64,000 nt of DNA from Shinisaurus crocodilurus (GCA_021292165.1 CM037879.1:287220272-287284271), one strand, 5' to 3'. Shown: positions 30,380 to 43,065, counted from the stretch's first letter. Notes: generated by a model from the letters alone, not told the origin. Translations and numbers: made by a program.

Positions 30380-31964
30380 GTCTAGCAAGTTCTTGGAACA
30401 TTCACCATGCCAGCAGATAGCAGCATCCTTTAGGCATGCCTGAGCGAAGAAACCATCCTTTGGAAGCTCTTTAGGGGACATCAGTGAAGACAAAGAGTGT
30501 CGTTACAATTAGTAGCCTCGTGCTCAAGTGTCTAGGATAGTGTCTAGGTCTGCACAGGATAAACCAGCGGCACTGTCAGTCAGACAGAGCAGTATCAGTC
30601 CGCTCAACAGGCCACGTCGAGGGAGTTCCGCTTACCACAACGGCAGGATACGAAAAGGGATCTTGTGTGTCCCTTTTCCTTTGGCACTTAAGGAAAAAGA
30701 AAACAGCCACTTCCCTTCCTGGAAAGGAAGGACAGGGTGCATGTGCAGACTGCCTAAAAAATAAATAAAAAACGAACGTGGGCGGGGGGGGGGGGGAGAG
30801 GCATTTCCGTCACAGCCTCTTATTAGGCTCAGAATCAAATTAAACCGCAGGGCTTCTCACTAGCCGAGTGCTATTTAAAGTCTTATTAGACTATATTAGG
30901 ATTGGCATAAATTTCCACTGACATAATATAGGCCTTTAATTGGATTTAAGGAAGACGAGGAGGATGCATTAAGCAAAAATCAGCCCTCATGGTGGGGAAG
31001 GGGAAAGATAGTGGGTATTCTCCACACAGCTCTTCTTGCTTTCCCCGTTGGCAGGAACCCCAAACCAAAGGTGGAACGTATCCCTTGGATTAATTATTTG
31101 AGTGCCAGAATCTATCTCCCTCCCTCCCTCCCTTTTCCTTCCACTACCTCTATGCGCACACATGCTGCTTACTAGCAACAGAGAAACTGCCGATCTGCAA
31201 AAGCAGGCTATGGATTCAAATTCGGGAGCTGACCGTAGCAGAATACGAGGGAGGTTGGAGCAGAGGTTTCAGTTAAGCCAGCGACGGCAAGTGTGATGTG
31301 TAGTCCATGTTGGGACTTGGACTGAGATAACCTGGGCTTGAGTCATGCTCAGCAATGAAGATTTCTGGGTGGACCTTGAGCCAAAGCATTGTGGTAGGGC
31401 ACATGCTTGTGGGGGGGGGCAGCTCTCATTAGCTGCAACTGGCACGCAGAGAGTCGTTTAGCACTGTGCTGAATTTTTAAAATCTAATTTATTTCCGACC
31501 ATTTGTTGGGGGAGGGGGCGGAAAGGAATTTTTACAACCATAAATTGTGGGAAGGGATAAGAATTTCGGAGACATTTCTCAGGGTGCGGGGCTTCAGTGC
31601 TTCTCCTTACTGTAAGGAGCTGGCTAAGGGGGTGCGTGCGCTCTTTCTTCTGCCACTTTCCTCCGTTCTGTCCTTGCAGCCTCTCCAGATGCGTGAGCTT
31701 CTTGGAAAGCCCCCCCTTAGAGGACTTATTTTATTTATTTTATTTAATTATTTATTTATAGCCAGGACTTCCTTCCTTGGGGCCTCCCTGTGCTGCTGAG
31801 CGCCTGAAAACAGAGCGAGGAGTTGTCGTTATTCTCCTTCTTGTTGTAAGTAGTTGTTAAAAATGACTTTTGAGAACAACAAAGCAAAAAAATGCCTCTC
31901 GCACAGCTTTCAGGCACTCAGCGGGGAGCGGCACTGCAAAGCCCCCAGGGGCAGTTGGTTGGCC
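30380..31964. other. No recognisable gene
   Basis: A repeat-poor block at 30820-30975 is AT-rich with 'attagactatattaggattg' and 'cctttaattggatttaagg'. G-runs occur at 30783 and 31412. The frame 31503-31799 has no known domain. Confidence 0.4.
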
Positions 31965-32056
31965 ACTGGGGCAGTTGGTTGGCCACTGTGGAAACAGAAT
32001 GCTGGACTAGATAGTCCTTTTGGTCTGACCCAATATGGCTTCTTGCGTTCCTATAC
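31965..32056 (+). mobile_element. CR1 3' tail fragment
   Basis: 'aacagaatgctggactagat' and 'ggtctgacccaatatggctt' are the plus-strand form of the CR1 end seen at 7485 and 41158. A 17-bp tandem duplication 'ggcagttggttggccac' lies at 31950-31987. Confidence 0.7.
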
Positions 32057-32633
32057 ATGGGATGACCGCGCTGTTATTTTCAACTGGTTGTGAATAACCG
32101 TTCCTGGATTATGCCCCTATGTTTGCAAGATTGCATCTGTTGAAACCGGTGACGCCCCTGCTGGCAGCTCCTTTCCACAGGTTTGAACGTGCAAAGTTTA
32201 CAGCAGCAGCAGCAGACTCCTGAAGTTTGGTAGCCCCAGAAACAGGCTGGTGGTCAAAATGATCAAAACACATCTCTGCGGACTGCAGCAGGCTTGGCGG
32301 AAGTCCCTCTCAAAATCATCGGATCCAGAAATGGGTGAATCTCCGGTCAGAAGCATTCTAATCTTTAATGAGGAAGAAGCTGCCAACAGCACAGAGTGAC
32401 TTCCAAGAGTGTCAGATCCATACAGCTGTGCCCTTTTTGCATGCAAGGCACACTGCCCGTCGCCTAGTTAAAGAACTTCACGACTGTAGTTGGAGAGCCA
32501 CATCTTCGGCTGGCCACCACATTTCTCACTTCCTGTCATTCCGGGGTGACCAAGCTCCACAATGTTCCCGACATACTGCTGGATTATGCAGAACAAGAGG
32601 GACCTGCAACAAAACGTTACAGTGTGGAGTGTA
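32057..32633. other. No recognisable gene or repeat
   Basis: Unassigned; a (CAG)n-like short run at 32203-32216. No frame with a known domain. Confidence 0.35.
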
Positions 32634-32861
32634 GGGATGTGTGAGGATTTCATTCGGGGGTGGGGGGTGGAAATCTGGCAAACTGGCTGGGCTAGACCAC
32701 CCCCCCCAAACTCCGTCCCACTTACCTTCTTCCCTGCCTCGACTCGCGTTCTCCCGAGTTGAGCCGGGGAAACGACTTCCAGGTTCCTGGCAGGCCACTG
32801 TTTATGCAGAGAATGTTGTAAGATATGCCCAAAGCGGTTGCGATTTGCATAACATGCAAAT
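32634..32861 (+). mobile_element. Palindromic MITE (family M1), truncated by CR1
   Basis: 'agggatgtgtgaggatttca' to 'ttgcgatttgcataacatgc', then an abrupt change to CR1 wording. The right half of the foldback is missing. Confidence 0.65.
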
Positions 32862-33612
32862 TGGGAGTTGGGAGGGGCCTATAAGTCCATCGAGTCCAAC
32901 CCCCTGCTCAGCTCAGGAATCCAAGTTCAAGTGTCCCTGACAGAAGGCTGTCCAGCTGCACCTTGAATGCCTCCAGTGTGGGAGAGCCCACCACCTGCCT
33001 AGGTTATTGGTTCCATTGTCATATTGCTGTAACAGTCAGGAAGTTTTTCATGATGTTCAGCCGGAATCTGGCTTCCTGTAACTTGAGCCCGTTATTCTGT
33101 GTCCTGCAATCTGGGATGATCGAGCAGAGATCCTGGCCCTCTTCTGTGTGACAACCTCAGTCTTCTCTTCTGAAGGCTAAACATGCCCAGTTCCGTCAGT
33201 CTCTCCTCATAGGGCCTTGTTTCCAGTCCCTTTATCATCCTTGTTGCCCTCTTCTGAACCCTCTCCAGTTTGTCTACATCCTTCTTAAAGTGTGGTGCCC
33301 AGAACTGGACGCAGTACTCAAGATGAGCCCTAACCAGTGCTGAGTAGAGGGGAACTAGTACTTCACGTGACTTGGAAGCTATACTTCTATTAATGCAGCC
33401 CCAAATAACATTTGCCTTTTTTGCAGTCACATTACACTGCTGGCTCATATTCAGTTTGTGATCTACAACAATTCCAAGATCCTTCTCACTTGCAGTATTG
33501 TTGAGCCAAGTATCTCCGTCCTATCTGGTAACTGTGCATTTGGTTTCTTTTTACTAGGTGCAGAAGTTGGCATTTATCCCTATTAAATTTCATTCTGTTG
33601 TTTTCAACAGAG
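32862..33612 (-). mobile_element. CR1 LINE 3' fragment, minus strand
   Basis: From the 3' tail ('cgagtccaaccccctgctca') to 'ctgttgttttcaacag', matching about 11510-12270 of the main CR1. It abuts an M1 element at its 3' end. A piece of about 20 bp just beyond 33612 repeats part of the inner sequence ('gtgaaatttaataaagtg'). Confidence 0.88.
33092..33448 (-). pseudogene. CR1 ORF2 C-terminal fragment
   Basis: 118 residues beginning '[20 protein letters not shown]' and matching the main CR1 protein after its FADD motif ('[17 protein letters not shown]', '[20 protein letters not shown]'). It loses frame after '[11 protein letters not shown]', where the full copy continues. The upstream part continues in another frame at 33486-33692. 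No catalytic residues are included. Confidence 0.9.
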
Positions 33613-34151
33613 TGAAATTTAATAAAGTGAAGGAGTGAAATCTCTAGAGTGAAGGTAGATAACACATCACCTGTGCACAAACGGCTTCTCAAATTTCACC
33701 ACTTCACTGGGGGCAGCGGGGAACTTCACCAGATTTCTCCAGGGGGAGGAGAAATCTTCCAAAGATGTCTCGGGGGTGGACTTCACCATTAGCAGTGACA
33801 GTAGCACAGCTTCTCCCTTTTTTCTTACAGTCCCCCCCCCCCGCCGCCGCCACTGAAAGTATCAGCAGCAACTGTGTTGGCATCAGCCTCGGGCCCAGTG
33901 TCGGTCTTGAGCATTGTGTGGGTGAGGGTGGCAGTTGCCCCGGGGGGAAAAAATGATGCAGAATATTCAAAGAAAATTCTGCAAAGTGGCCTTCCAAAGT
34001 GGAAGGGTGGGGCGGGAAAAAGAAAAATCTCAGACATTTTTCTCTGGGGGGGAAAAGTATTTAAAGAAATTTCAGCTCACCTCTATATCCCTACCCCCAC
34101 AGAGCTTGTAGGGTTGAGGAAACTGCAGCCCGGTGATGTCTTGACAGACAT
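33613..34151. other. No recognisable gene
   Basis: GC-rich patches with a C-run at 33834. Frames on both strands are low-complexity. Nothing assigned. Confidence 0.35.
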
Positions 34152-34388
34152 TTTTATGTATTTGCTACATGTATATCCCACCTTTCCTCTAAGGAGCCCA
34201 AAGCAGCCTACATGGCCCTCCTCCTCTCCATTTCACCCTCACAACAGCCCTGGGAGGTAGGTTAGGCTGACAGTCAGTGACTGGCGCAAAATCACCCAGT
34301 GAGCTTCGTGACCAAGTGAGAACTGGAACCCAGATCTCCAGAGTCCCAGTCCCACACTCTAACCACTAGGCCACAGTGGCTCTTTTGT
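34152..34388 (-). mobile_element. CORE-SINE (MIR-like), minus strand
   Basis: Reverse complement of head, core and tail; 'ccaggtggcttac'-type tail wording reads 'gcccaaagcagcctacatgg'. Head side ends 'aggccacagtggctctt'. Confidence 0.84.
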
Positions 34389-34830
34389 AGAGTCGAGAAG
34401 GGGTTGCTGTTTCCAGCAGCTCTCCTATTCCGGCTTCAAAGTGTTGGTTTTGCTCTGCAAACCTTTCCTGAAATGACAGGAATCCAAAAGAGGTTTCCAC
34501 GGTGACTACACGAGTGACTACGTTCAGTACATCGATCTGAGAAGTACATCACCCTGTTCCCGAAGCCATGACGGGACGAGGCAATTGCTGTAGTTGATCT
34601 GCCTTTACTGGAGCAGATAATCACCACGCTTTTGTTTTGGCTGCGTACCTCATCAGTCAGCTAAGAGAGACGTCCCAAGGATGCTCCCCAAAGACCGTCC
34701 TGCATCTAAAAAACATGACTTGGGAAGAAGGCCTTACACACGTGTCCATTTAGCTCTTGGGCGGAGCTCTTTCTCAGCGTCTCCTACCTGGACAGGTAAT
34801 TTTAGACTCTGGACTTAATGGTCTTGTGTG

Positions 34831-34864
<34 letters not shown>

Positions 34865-35849
34865 CTTTTTAGATGATTATGTATATTATTTTACTCTGTG
34901 GCAAGCAAGCTGCATTTGGGGGTCCTTCTGCTCATTCCACTGAGCAGGGCCATAGATATCTGCCTGCCCTGGTGACAACACTGTACCTGAGATCTTTTTC
35001 ATGAAAGCGATCGGCTGGTTCCTCTCTCATCATGTTCACTCCTCCACAATGAAGGCAGTCATATTTTTCACGCAAGTGTCGTGCGGACTGGCACTGATTT
35101 CAAGGAACAGCTGCCGTTCCAAATAACACCAGTCCGGACCATGAAACATGAGGCAGACTAAATACCCACAATTTAAATTCTCCACACATCAGCAGTGTAC
35201 CTAACTCCAGTGGGGGACTCTAAGCAGAAATGCTGAAAAATCACTAAAACCCACTGACCTCATGATATTTCTAGTCCAGCCAGAGCCAGGGTGTTTTGAC
35301 AAAGACTGATTTCCCAGTGGGTCAAAACATCCAGAATATGGGCTAGTTAAAAGAACAAAACTTTTCAATTGGTCAGTCTTTGCCAGTAGGTCTCCAGCTT
35401 AGATGGCTGAATGTAGAAAGAATGCTATTTGAGTTATGGACTTACTAATAGGTTGACAACAGCCCAATCCACAACACAATTAATTAAAGCAATGTTCCTG
35501 GATTGAAATCAATTTATACTCTAATACTGTTCCTGTTTTCTCAGGAGTAAACTGCAATTATGATGGCATAGGATTGCAGCCTACGGTTCTTAGCCTTTCT
35601 ACTCACAGGGCCCACTTGAAAGAACTGAAAATTACTGAGTTCCAACAGCCACAAAATGGCAGTGCAGGGCAAAGCCAGTCACAAAGTGGTGGCAGATGGA
35701 GGCAGAGTCTGGCATAATCAGCTGGCCAATATTGATTTCATTTTCTACCAGTATCTAATCCCACTTTGGAAGTGGCAAAATTCTTCGCTGCACAGATTTC
35801 CTTGTGGCAGGGAGTTCCATAGTTCAGCATTCCTCATATTGAGCACATA
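34389..35849. other. Unassigned, (GT)n at 34831-34862
   Basis: 34803-34895 shares wording with 49616-49690 ('tttagactctggacttaatg' against 'tttagaccctgggcttaatg'). The rest shows no gene or known repeat. A palindromic-repeat fragment lies at 35505-35585. Confidence 0.4.
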
Positions 35850-36205
35850 TTTATTGCATAATCCTCCTCCTCTCCATGTTATCCTCACAACAACCCTGTG
35901 AGGTCGGTTAGGCTGAGAGTCAGTGACTGGCCCAAGGTCATGCAGTGAGTTTCATGGCTGAGTGGGGACTAGAACCCGGATCTCCTGAGTCCCAGTCCAA
36001 GACTCTAACCACTACGCCACACTGGCTCATGGTAGCCACCTTTGTCTCCCCACCCGTGTACTAATTTGTCCACCCCATATCATGGCATCCTTGGCAATGG
36101 GTCGGCTGGCCCTACATCAGAGATCACCACTGTGATGCCGTGGCTACAGAAAGTAACCCAGATCTCCGGTGTCCCGCAGCACTCTAACCACTATGCCACA
36201 CTGCT
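35850..36205 (-). mobile_element. CORE-SINE (MIR-like), minus strand, plus a second head fragment
   Basis: 35858-36031 holds tail-less core and head in reverse. 36135-36205 ('acccagatctccggtgtccc', 'ctctaaccactatgccacac') is a separate head-only fragment of the same family. Confidence 0.8.
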
Positions 36206-36209
36206 AAGG

Positions 36210-36550
36210 ATGTATGATAATTTTGTTTCAGTTCATAATTCTCTTGAAAATGCCCCATTCGCAATCCTGAACGTGAACACCAACGGGAGTGCATGTTCTC
36301 TGAAAATTTCACAAAATCCCAAACTTTCACATTCATAAAATGTTGAAAAATGCACAACTTTCTCAAAATGCACAAGTTTGCCAAAATGTGCAAGTTTTTT
36401 TTTTTAAATGCACAACTTTCTCAAAATGCGCACCTTTGTCCATTCGAACAAACTGAAAAAACGGGTCACAAACGAAAACAGGAGCAAGGCGAACCAAGCT
36501 TTGAAATAATATTTGGAGAATATCGGCAAGCTCGAGCATCCCTGGTTCTC
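36210..36550. repeat. MITE-like repeat (family M2)
   Basis: 'cataatt' then 'gccccattcgcaatcctgaa', 'gtgcaagttt', 'tgcacaactttctcaaaatg' repeated, and 'cgagcatccctgg'. Same wording as 4454-4860. Confidence 0.5.
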
Positions 36551-37669
36551 CCATCATTAATTCGGAAGCTATGCAGCAAACTACAGTTTGCCACATGGAA
36601 ATGCTGGAGAGGGGACAGTGTGCCACAGAGATGCCGTTTTTAGTGGCAGCCCCGTGTCTGCTGCAGCGCGTCCTTTTTGCCAGCCCTGTCTCTAATTACT
36701 CTCTGTGTTGACACCATGTGCATTTGGATATGCCAACCTCCGATGCTCGAACAGTGAGGCGGGCGCTGATGTGCTTATGTTCACTGTAAGCTAGATTTTA
36801 TAGCTCTTTAATTAGTAATATTAATAATGCCACCTAGGCTTAATGAGAGCAATTAGAACACACAGTAAATATTGCTTCTTGCATTAGAAGCAGCAGTATT
36901 AAAAGATGAACTTTCATGCTCGGTCAGGCTCCAGAAACACGTGACTTCTCAAAAGAGTGTCGAGGTTGGAACAGGAGGGTAAGGCAAATTTTGTTTACCT
37001 TTTCACGTGCCGGCAGCTCTTTTAATCACAAAAAGGGGATCGTGGTTGCAAATAAACATTTGCGAGCGCGAGATGCTCTCCCACCTAAAATGCAAAATTT
37101 CCTTCCCTCTCTAGGGCTTTTGCATCAGCAAATGGAGATGTGGGATTGACTCACTCATCCCACCCAAATGGCAAATGCTTTCATGATGTCACTGGCAAAT
37201 TACTAAGGACAGGTTGTCAACCGGGAGGGTGGGAAGGGATGAAGATGGCATGGTATTTGGTGGTGGTGGGTGTCCTTTGTTTGTTTTGCATCTGGTTGGA
37301 AGAAAGTCTTTTCCAGGTTTTGTAAGTCAAGAGTAATATGCACCGGATATAATGCTTTTACTATTAATGTTTTCATTTGTTTTCTGAATATAGAATTTCA
37401 CCCATGTATGCTTTCTTTGGAACTCACCACTTTATGAATCAGGCACAGGATATAATATATCAGCTAGTTTGGATGCAACAGCCAAACTATTGCTGGTCAC
37501 AAGGTCAGAGCATTGGGCTCTCAAACTCTCTCCTCCCTACCCCCACCCCATGTGCTCCGATTCCCTCCAGCACTTCCTGGGTCATGACAAACCATTGTTT
37601 GCTGCCCCATCTGACCTAGGCAAACTATGGTTTGCCTGCAAACCAGAAATGGGAACCACGGCTTGAATA
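36551..37669. other. Repeat-poor, AT-rich block near 36640-36905
   Basis: Contains 'ctctttaattagtaatatta' and 'aatgccacctaggcttaatg'. No frames or repeats. Resembles a conserved non-coding element in composition only. The rest is unassigned. Confidence 0.3.
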
Positions 37670-37975
37670 GGGCTCCAGTCTAGGGGTTCCTCAGTTGGCC
37701 ACACCCCTTTCCCAAAGCCCCACCCCATTCCACACAACCACCGATCGTTTGGTGGTTTCCGTACTTTTGTGCAGTTTTTACCCCAATCTGAAAGGTTGAA
37801 ATGCCTAAGGCTGAGTTAGGGGCAACAAGAGCTTGAAGCTACAATAGGCTGGTATTTTTGTCCCCATGCCTTTTGCCTTTGGCCCCAGCCACTACTAGAA
37901 TGAGGCTCCTGAGAACTTCTCCAAAATGGAATTTGGTCCTCAGGCAGAAAGAAGTTCAACAACCCTGATGTACTG
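37670..37975 (-). mobile_element. hAT-like element (family F3), minus strand
   Basis: 'gtggtttccg', 'aaaggttgaaatgcctaagg', 'tttgcctttggccccagcca', 'aaatggaatttggtcctcag' and 'gttcaacaaccctg' are the reverse complement of the wording at 42431 and 50533. Confidence 0.6.
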
Positions 37976-40679
37976 GTTCGAAAGCGTGGAATTCGGTAAG
38001 TTCGCATTAAGAGTTTGCATTGAATTACAAATTGAATGAATTTCTCCCCCATCCCTACGCGGCGTCTGCTCCATGACCAGTGAGGAATGCCATGCTCCTT
38101 GTACTGTTGCCTGATCTGGCCAATTATGGGGCTTTGCGCTGCCAGTCACAAGGGTTGACGTTGGACATCACTATAATTGTCTGTCATGCCTCAAGGTGAC
38201 TTTGAGGCCTCACAACAGACAGTCCATGGCATCTCCCTTGGCTAAGCCCCACCCACAGATCAGAAGATTCCTGGTTCAAACCTGACAACTACTTGTTTGG
38301 ACACTGAGCAAGGCTTTCACAAACACATGCGCACCATTGCAGCTTGGATGCCCATAATGGATCTCCACTAGTCCAGCACAACGACTACCTTCTAGACCAC
38401 CATCAGATGGTGGTTCACTCCATGACAGCCCCACTTTTAAAGGAATCGAAGCTCACCCCATGGCATCATTTCACACACACACACACACACACTCATATAG
38501 TTCAGCTGCCATTTTCTCGAGCTCCCTTCTTCCAAGGAGATCCAATGGCCTTGCTGGAGCCACCTTCATCTTAATATTCCTCAGTGTTTGTTAGCCAGTT
38601 TGATTGTTTTCCAAAGTTGAAACACATCTCCATTCCCTGCTCTGCGGCACAATTTACAAGACGGGGCAACTCATAATAATAAATAACCCAAAAGCTCCGG
38701 GGAAGAGTGACCTAATCAAGATGTATAATTGTGTGCCTTATCTAAATGAAAGCATCATTTCAGAAATGGTAATGCGCATCAGTCTGGATTGAATTGCTAC
38801 ACAGATCAGCACTGAAGGATAATTATAATGTTTAACAAATATATTCCCTTTGGGGGCCTGCTGTTAAAGATGCCACATCCCTTTGGCTCCTGCAGCAGTC
38901 TTCCTGACAAATTATCCAATATCATAGGAGAGGAAGCCCATCGCCCTTTCGACTCATCCATCTAAGGACTCGCATGTCTTTCTTACCCCCTGAGCAATGG
39001 GATCCACCACTCGGTTTCCATTGAAGTGTGAACACAGATGCATCAAATGTATTCTTTAAAGTGGATACTTGCCTCGAAATTAGCATATCCATTCTAGCTC
39101 AACCAGTTACCAAAAGAACACGAAATTCCCTGAACACTTGCGGTATCTCAGTGCTCCTTATATCCCATTGGCTGTTGCTACTTCACAGCATCAACTTCCT
39201 TCATTGCCCTCACTGTCTTCACACCCTTCTTTGCCCGCTCACTATCCTTAGCCTCATTCCGCCACAATCTGAAAACAGCTTATTGTTGACTCAAAAAGCA
39301 CGTTTCTCAGCCAGACCCAAGCCATCACAGGGCCAGGTGGGTGGAACCCTACTGGTCCCTTTTTGTCACCTGACAGCTGCTGAGCTCACAGCTCCAGCAC
39401 CACCTCCTGGTCTGGTCTGAAGCCCTGGTGGTGTCTCAGCACAACCGGGAGCAGTCACGGAGTCCCATCTTCTGGCAAGCTGCTACTGCAGCGCACAGAA
39501 TTAGTCTTCCGGGTCTGGTTAAAAGAGGCTACCATTCGAGACCCCGGCCCAACCAGAGGGAGCATACGCCATCCTCTACCTCGTAGAGTCCCACGTGAGG
39601 TGATTCTCGGGACCCCTTGTGACAGTGCAAAGACCTCTGGGAATTTTCAAAGACCTCTAGGAATAGTCTACATGGCCTGGTGTCCTCTGCCCCCTCCCGC
39701 CATGCCTCTTCCACTGCCACACAAGTACAGGGCCCTCTTAAGTGCAGTTGCCCAAAGGGCCTGCAACATGCTTGTGCCAGTCCAGAGTGTAAATATCAGG
39801 ATCCCTGGCCTCCTGCCATTGTGCAAAGTGCCTTGTATAAGACACCAGGGTACCTGGGCAGCAAGGTCCAGATATACCCCCACCCTATGTTATTATCTGT
39901 AGGTGGCGCGAAAAGTGCGTCCTGCCGCTCCACAGCGCCACCCTGATGGTGACAGGAAGAGAGGTGGCAGCTCGGCAGCCCAGAGGAACCAATCGACCCA
40001 GGGAGCCAATACGGGCCCTGCTGGCCTTATCTAAGAACTCTTCTAGCCATGGCTCAGCAGACTGAGCAACTCCTCTGTTCAGTAGCCACGCAGACGGCCT
40101 TGCCTTGCCTGCCCTCTGGAATCTTAACCCAAGTCAGCAGCAGCAGCCGCCTCTTCTAATCTTTTCCCACCTGCCCTAGGACCTGACCCTGTTTGATCAG
40201 GTTGCTTGCCCCCTGGCCCTTTGGACGCTTGGTTTCTGCCTTGGGACTTGACCTGTGCCTCCCCTGAACCCACGCCATTTGCATGTGAAGCTACTGGGCC
40301 CGAACATCTTGCCCGGCCAATGGAGCAGAATTGCCGGCCTGCTGCCCTCCAGCTCTAGCATTGGCTCCATCCATGCCCAGTTGGGAAAGGGCCAGAGCTA
40401 GCAGTGTAGGGGAACATTTCAATGGCTCTTAATTGCCCACTCAAGACCAAATCATCCCAAAATACTTTGCATTGAAGCAGGGAAGAATGCAGTATATCGG
40501 TGTTGGGAAAATTCACTTCTCCCCCAGCTGCTATGAGAACTGCAGCAAAGCTCAGAGGGAACAGGGAATTCTGGCCAGGGGGCGGCAGATGATGTCAGCA
40601 TCTCTGCTAATAAAAACAACGGTGGGCACTGTGTCCCTGTGAGCCCCAGGTTCCATTACACTACTGGTCAGAGCTCAGT
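37976..40679. other. About 2.7 kb without recognisable gene
   Basis: (CA)n at 38470-38491. 38560-38800 is AT-rich and repeat-free ('caagatgtataattgtgtgc', 'gaaagcatcatttcagaaat'). 39425-40370 is GC-richer and might be an LTR-like remnant, but no ends or frames support it. Confidence 0.4.
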
Positions 40680-40966
40680 GGTAGAGCACCAAGGTTTATG
40701 TATTTTATATTTTTGTTGTTCCCCACCTCGATCTAGATGGAGAGGTGGCGTAGTGGTGAGAGTGTTGGGCTGGGACTCGGCAGATCCGGGTTCTAGTCCG
40801 CGCTCGGACATGAAACTCACTGGGTGACTTTGGGCCAGTCACTGACTCTCAGCCTAACCTACCTCACAGGGTTGTTGTGAGGGTAAAATGGAGAGGAGGA
40901 GGAGGATTATGTAAGTCGCCTTGGGTTCCTTTCAGGAAAAAAGTTGGGGTATAAATATAATTAATA

Positions 40967-41010
<44 letters not shown>
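40680..41010 (+). mobile_element. L2-type tail fragment followed by CORE-SINE and (TTA)n
   Basis: 40690-40739 'gttccccacctcgatctaga' is the inverse of 56490-56520, an L2-like tail. The CORE-SINE begins at about 40741 ('gaggtggcgtagtggtgaga') and ends in a TTA array of about 12 units (40974-41009). Confidence 0.82.
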
Positions 41011-41157
41011 CATGCAGACAGCCACTGAGTCAATCTCTGCCACCTCCAGTTAAAAGGATCTCATCCTGGAGAGATGAGGAGACAATACTGGGCTGGTTGT
41101 ACCAAAGGCTGGTGGATTGATATGTCCCTAAATGTTCTCAAGCCCCCAACTCGACCT

Positions 41158-41460
41158 ACTAAGAACACAAGAACATATGAAGAGCCCTGCTGGATCAGAC
41201 CAGGGCTCCATTTAGTCCAGCATTCTGTTCACACAGTGGCCAACCAGCCTCCTATGGGAAACCCCCAAGCAGGACATGAGTGCAACAGCACCCTCCCGCC
41301 CATGTTCCCCAGCAACTGGTGTACATACGCATCCTGCCTCTGATACTGGAGGCAGCATCTAGCCATCAAGACTAGTAGCCATTGAGAGCCTTCTCCTCCA
41401 TGAATTTGTCCAATCCCCTTTTAAAGCCATCCAGATTGGTGGCCATCACTACTAACTACA
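41158..41460 (-). mobile_element. CR1 3' remnant, minus strand
   Basis: 'agagccctgctggatcagac' to 'gccatccagattggtggcca'; same part of CR1 as 7485-7801. Confidence 0.75.
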
Positions 41461-42430
41461 GGGGCTCAGGACTGCAGGACATACAGAGTCCTCTGCACTG
41501 TGTGGTTCTGTGTGAACAACCGTATTCAAAGTGACCCAGGCCCACACAGTATTAGAGCAAGAGGTGAAATCGGACGGAGAAACTGAATTGACACAAAACA
41601 GCTGGCGAAGGCAGCTAATGGGCTCACTTTAAAAGGCACTTTATGTTATTTTATTCCTTTAAAATGTAATTTCCCCCAGAAGGAATGGGGGATGAGATCA
41701 GCACGCCGAGAAGGGAGCTTGGTTTTAGGACAGACCTTGTCAGCTGCAGAACGGATGATTCCCACACCGGGTTATTAGCTTGAAAAACAAATCAAGCCAG
41801 CCCTATCTTCCACGAACCCTTTAAAACCCACATTAATGAGAGAAGGAAAGGGTGGATGGTGCTGAAATGAATCATTTCTGCATCTCCTCAAATAGCCCTG
41901 ATTAAAGCCACAGTGTCTAAATCAAAGACAACAAGGGGCAAAACATTCAAGGGCCTGAAAAAAAAACAGATGATTCGCAGTCAGCCTACTCTTCCCCATC
42001 CTGCTCTGTAGAAAGTTTCATCTCATCCTCTTCTGATCTCCTAAGGGAACAAATAATAATCGAGGGGAAATAATGCTCAGAGGAACGGACCCTGATCTCA
42101 CGCGCTCGCTCCCTCTCCATCCATCCACATCAGTGAGACAAAGGTAATTTCCAGCAGCAGACACCTGCCGCAAAAGTGCTGCCGGCTTAGGCTGGCTTGT
42201 CCTTTCCAGACAATCAGTTTGTACCAGCACGATAAATCTGCGGAGGTTGCTCGTTTGTGGCACACAGTCTCCCCTGAAGGAAGTGCTCCTTTTGGGGAGG
42301 ATACTGCATGTCCCCGGCACTCAAAACATAGTGATCATGATCATAATAACACTTTGAATGCTCAGTGGCCATGGAGTGTGTTCTTGGTGGGGATAATGCT
42401 AACTTCTCTGCAGCTAGTAAAGGCACTATG
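41461..42430. other. Repeat-poor stretch
   Basis: 41575-41960 contains 'aggcactttatgttatttta', 'cctttaaaatgtaatttccc' and 'cccacattaatgagagaagg' without repeat wording. No gene. Candidate conserved non-coding DNA. Confidence 0.3.
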
Positions 42431-42760
42431 ACAGGGGTGCCAATCCTCTTTAAGACTGAGGGCCAAATTCCATTTCAAGGAAGCTCTCGGGTGGCTGCAT
42501 TCTGGTGAGCAGAGCTGAGGGCAAAAGGGGCAGGGCTGAAGGGAAAGGGGAGGGGACAAAAGACCAGTGTATTTTAGCTCAGAGCTCTTCCTGCCAGTAG
42601 CTAGGTCTTTGGAGAGGCATTTCAAACCTTTTAGAATGGGGGGGGGGGGAAATGCACAAAAGCCAAGGAACCACCGAACAATCGGTGGTCAAGGGAAAGG
42701 GGGTGGGGCTAGGGAAAGGGGGCGTGGCTATCTGGTGATTTTGATAGACTGCGATGGACT
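42431..42760 (+). mobile_element. hAT-like element (family F3)
   Basis: Begins CAGGGGTGCC, then 'gagggccaaattccatttca', 'aagctctcgggtggctgcat', 'gtattttagctcagagctct', 'ggcatttcaaaccttttaga'. Right end not recognised. Shares its body with 50533-51658. Confidence 0.62.
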
Positions 42761-42769
42761 TCTCTGATC

Positions 42770-43065
42770 AAAAAAATGCATACAGACATGTGTAGATGTG
42801 GGGGGGGGGAGCACACAAAAAGGTGTATATTAGTAAAACTAATGTTTTAAAATGCATTATATTAGGGGAATGGCTTGCAAAAAAATGTGTAAATTAGACA
42901 AAATTGCATGCAAAATGCATGTATTACAGGGATACGCACAAAAATGCAAGCAGGGTTGCATGCACACTTTTCAAAAAGGAAATTCTCAAATTTTGGGACA
43001 AACGTAACTTAAGATTGGGAAAGTGAGAAAATGATAGAAACAAAAATGGAAAGATTTGTCCATCC
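42770..43065. repeat. MITE-like repeat (family M2)
   Basis: 'catacagacatgtgtagatg', 'gtgtatattagtaaaactaa', 'ttatattaggggaatggctt', 'ttgtccatcctatacg'. Same orientation as 62930. Confidence 0.5.

Noticed and set aside
30783..30800. G-runs as G-quadruplex promoters (also 4420, 51199, 56198)
   Set aside because: Many single long G or C runs occur across the window inside MITEs or simple repeats. They lack the four-tract spacing and any gene nearby.
39425..40370. LTR retroelement internal region
   Set aside because: GC content and wording recall an LTR, but there are no TG...CA ends, target duplication or gag/pol frame.
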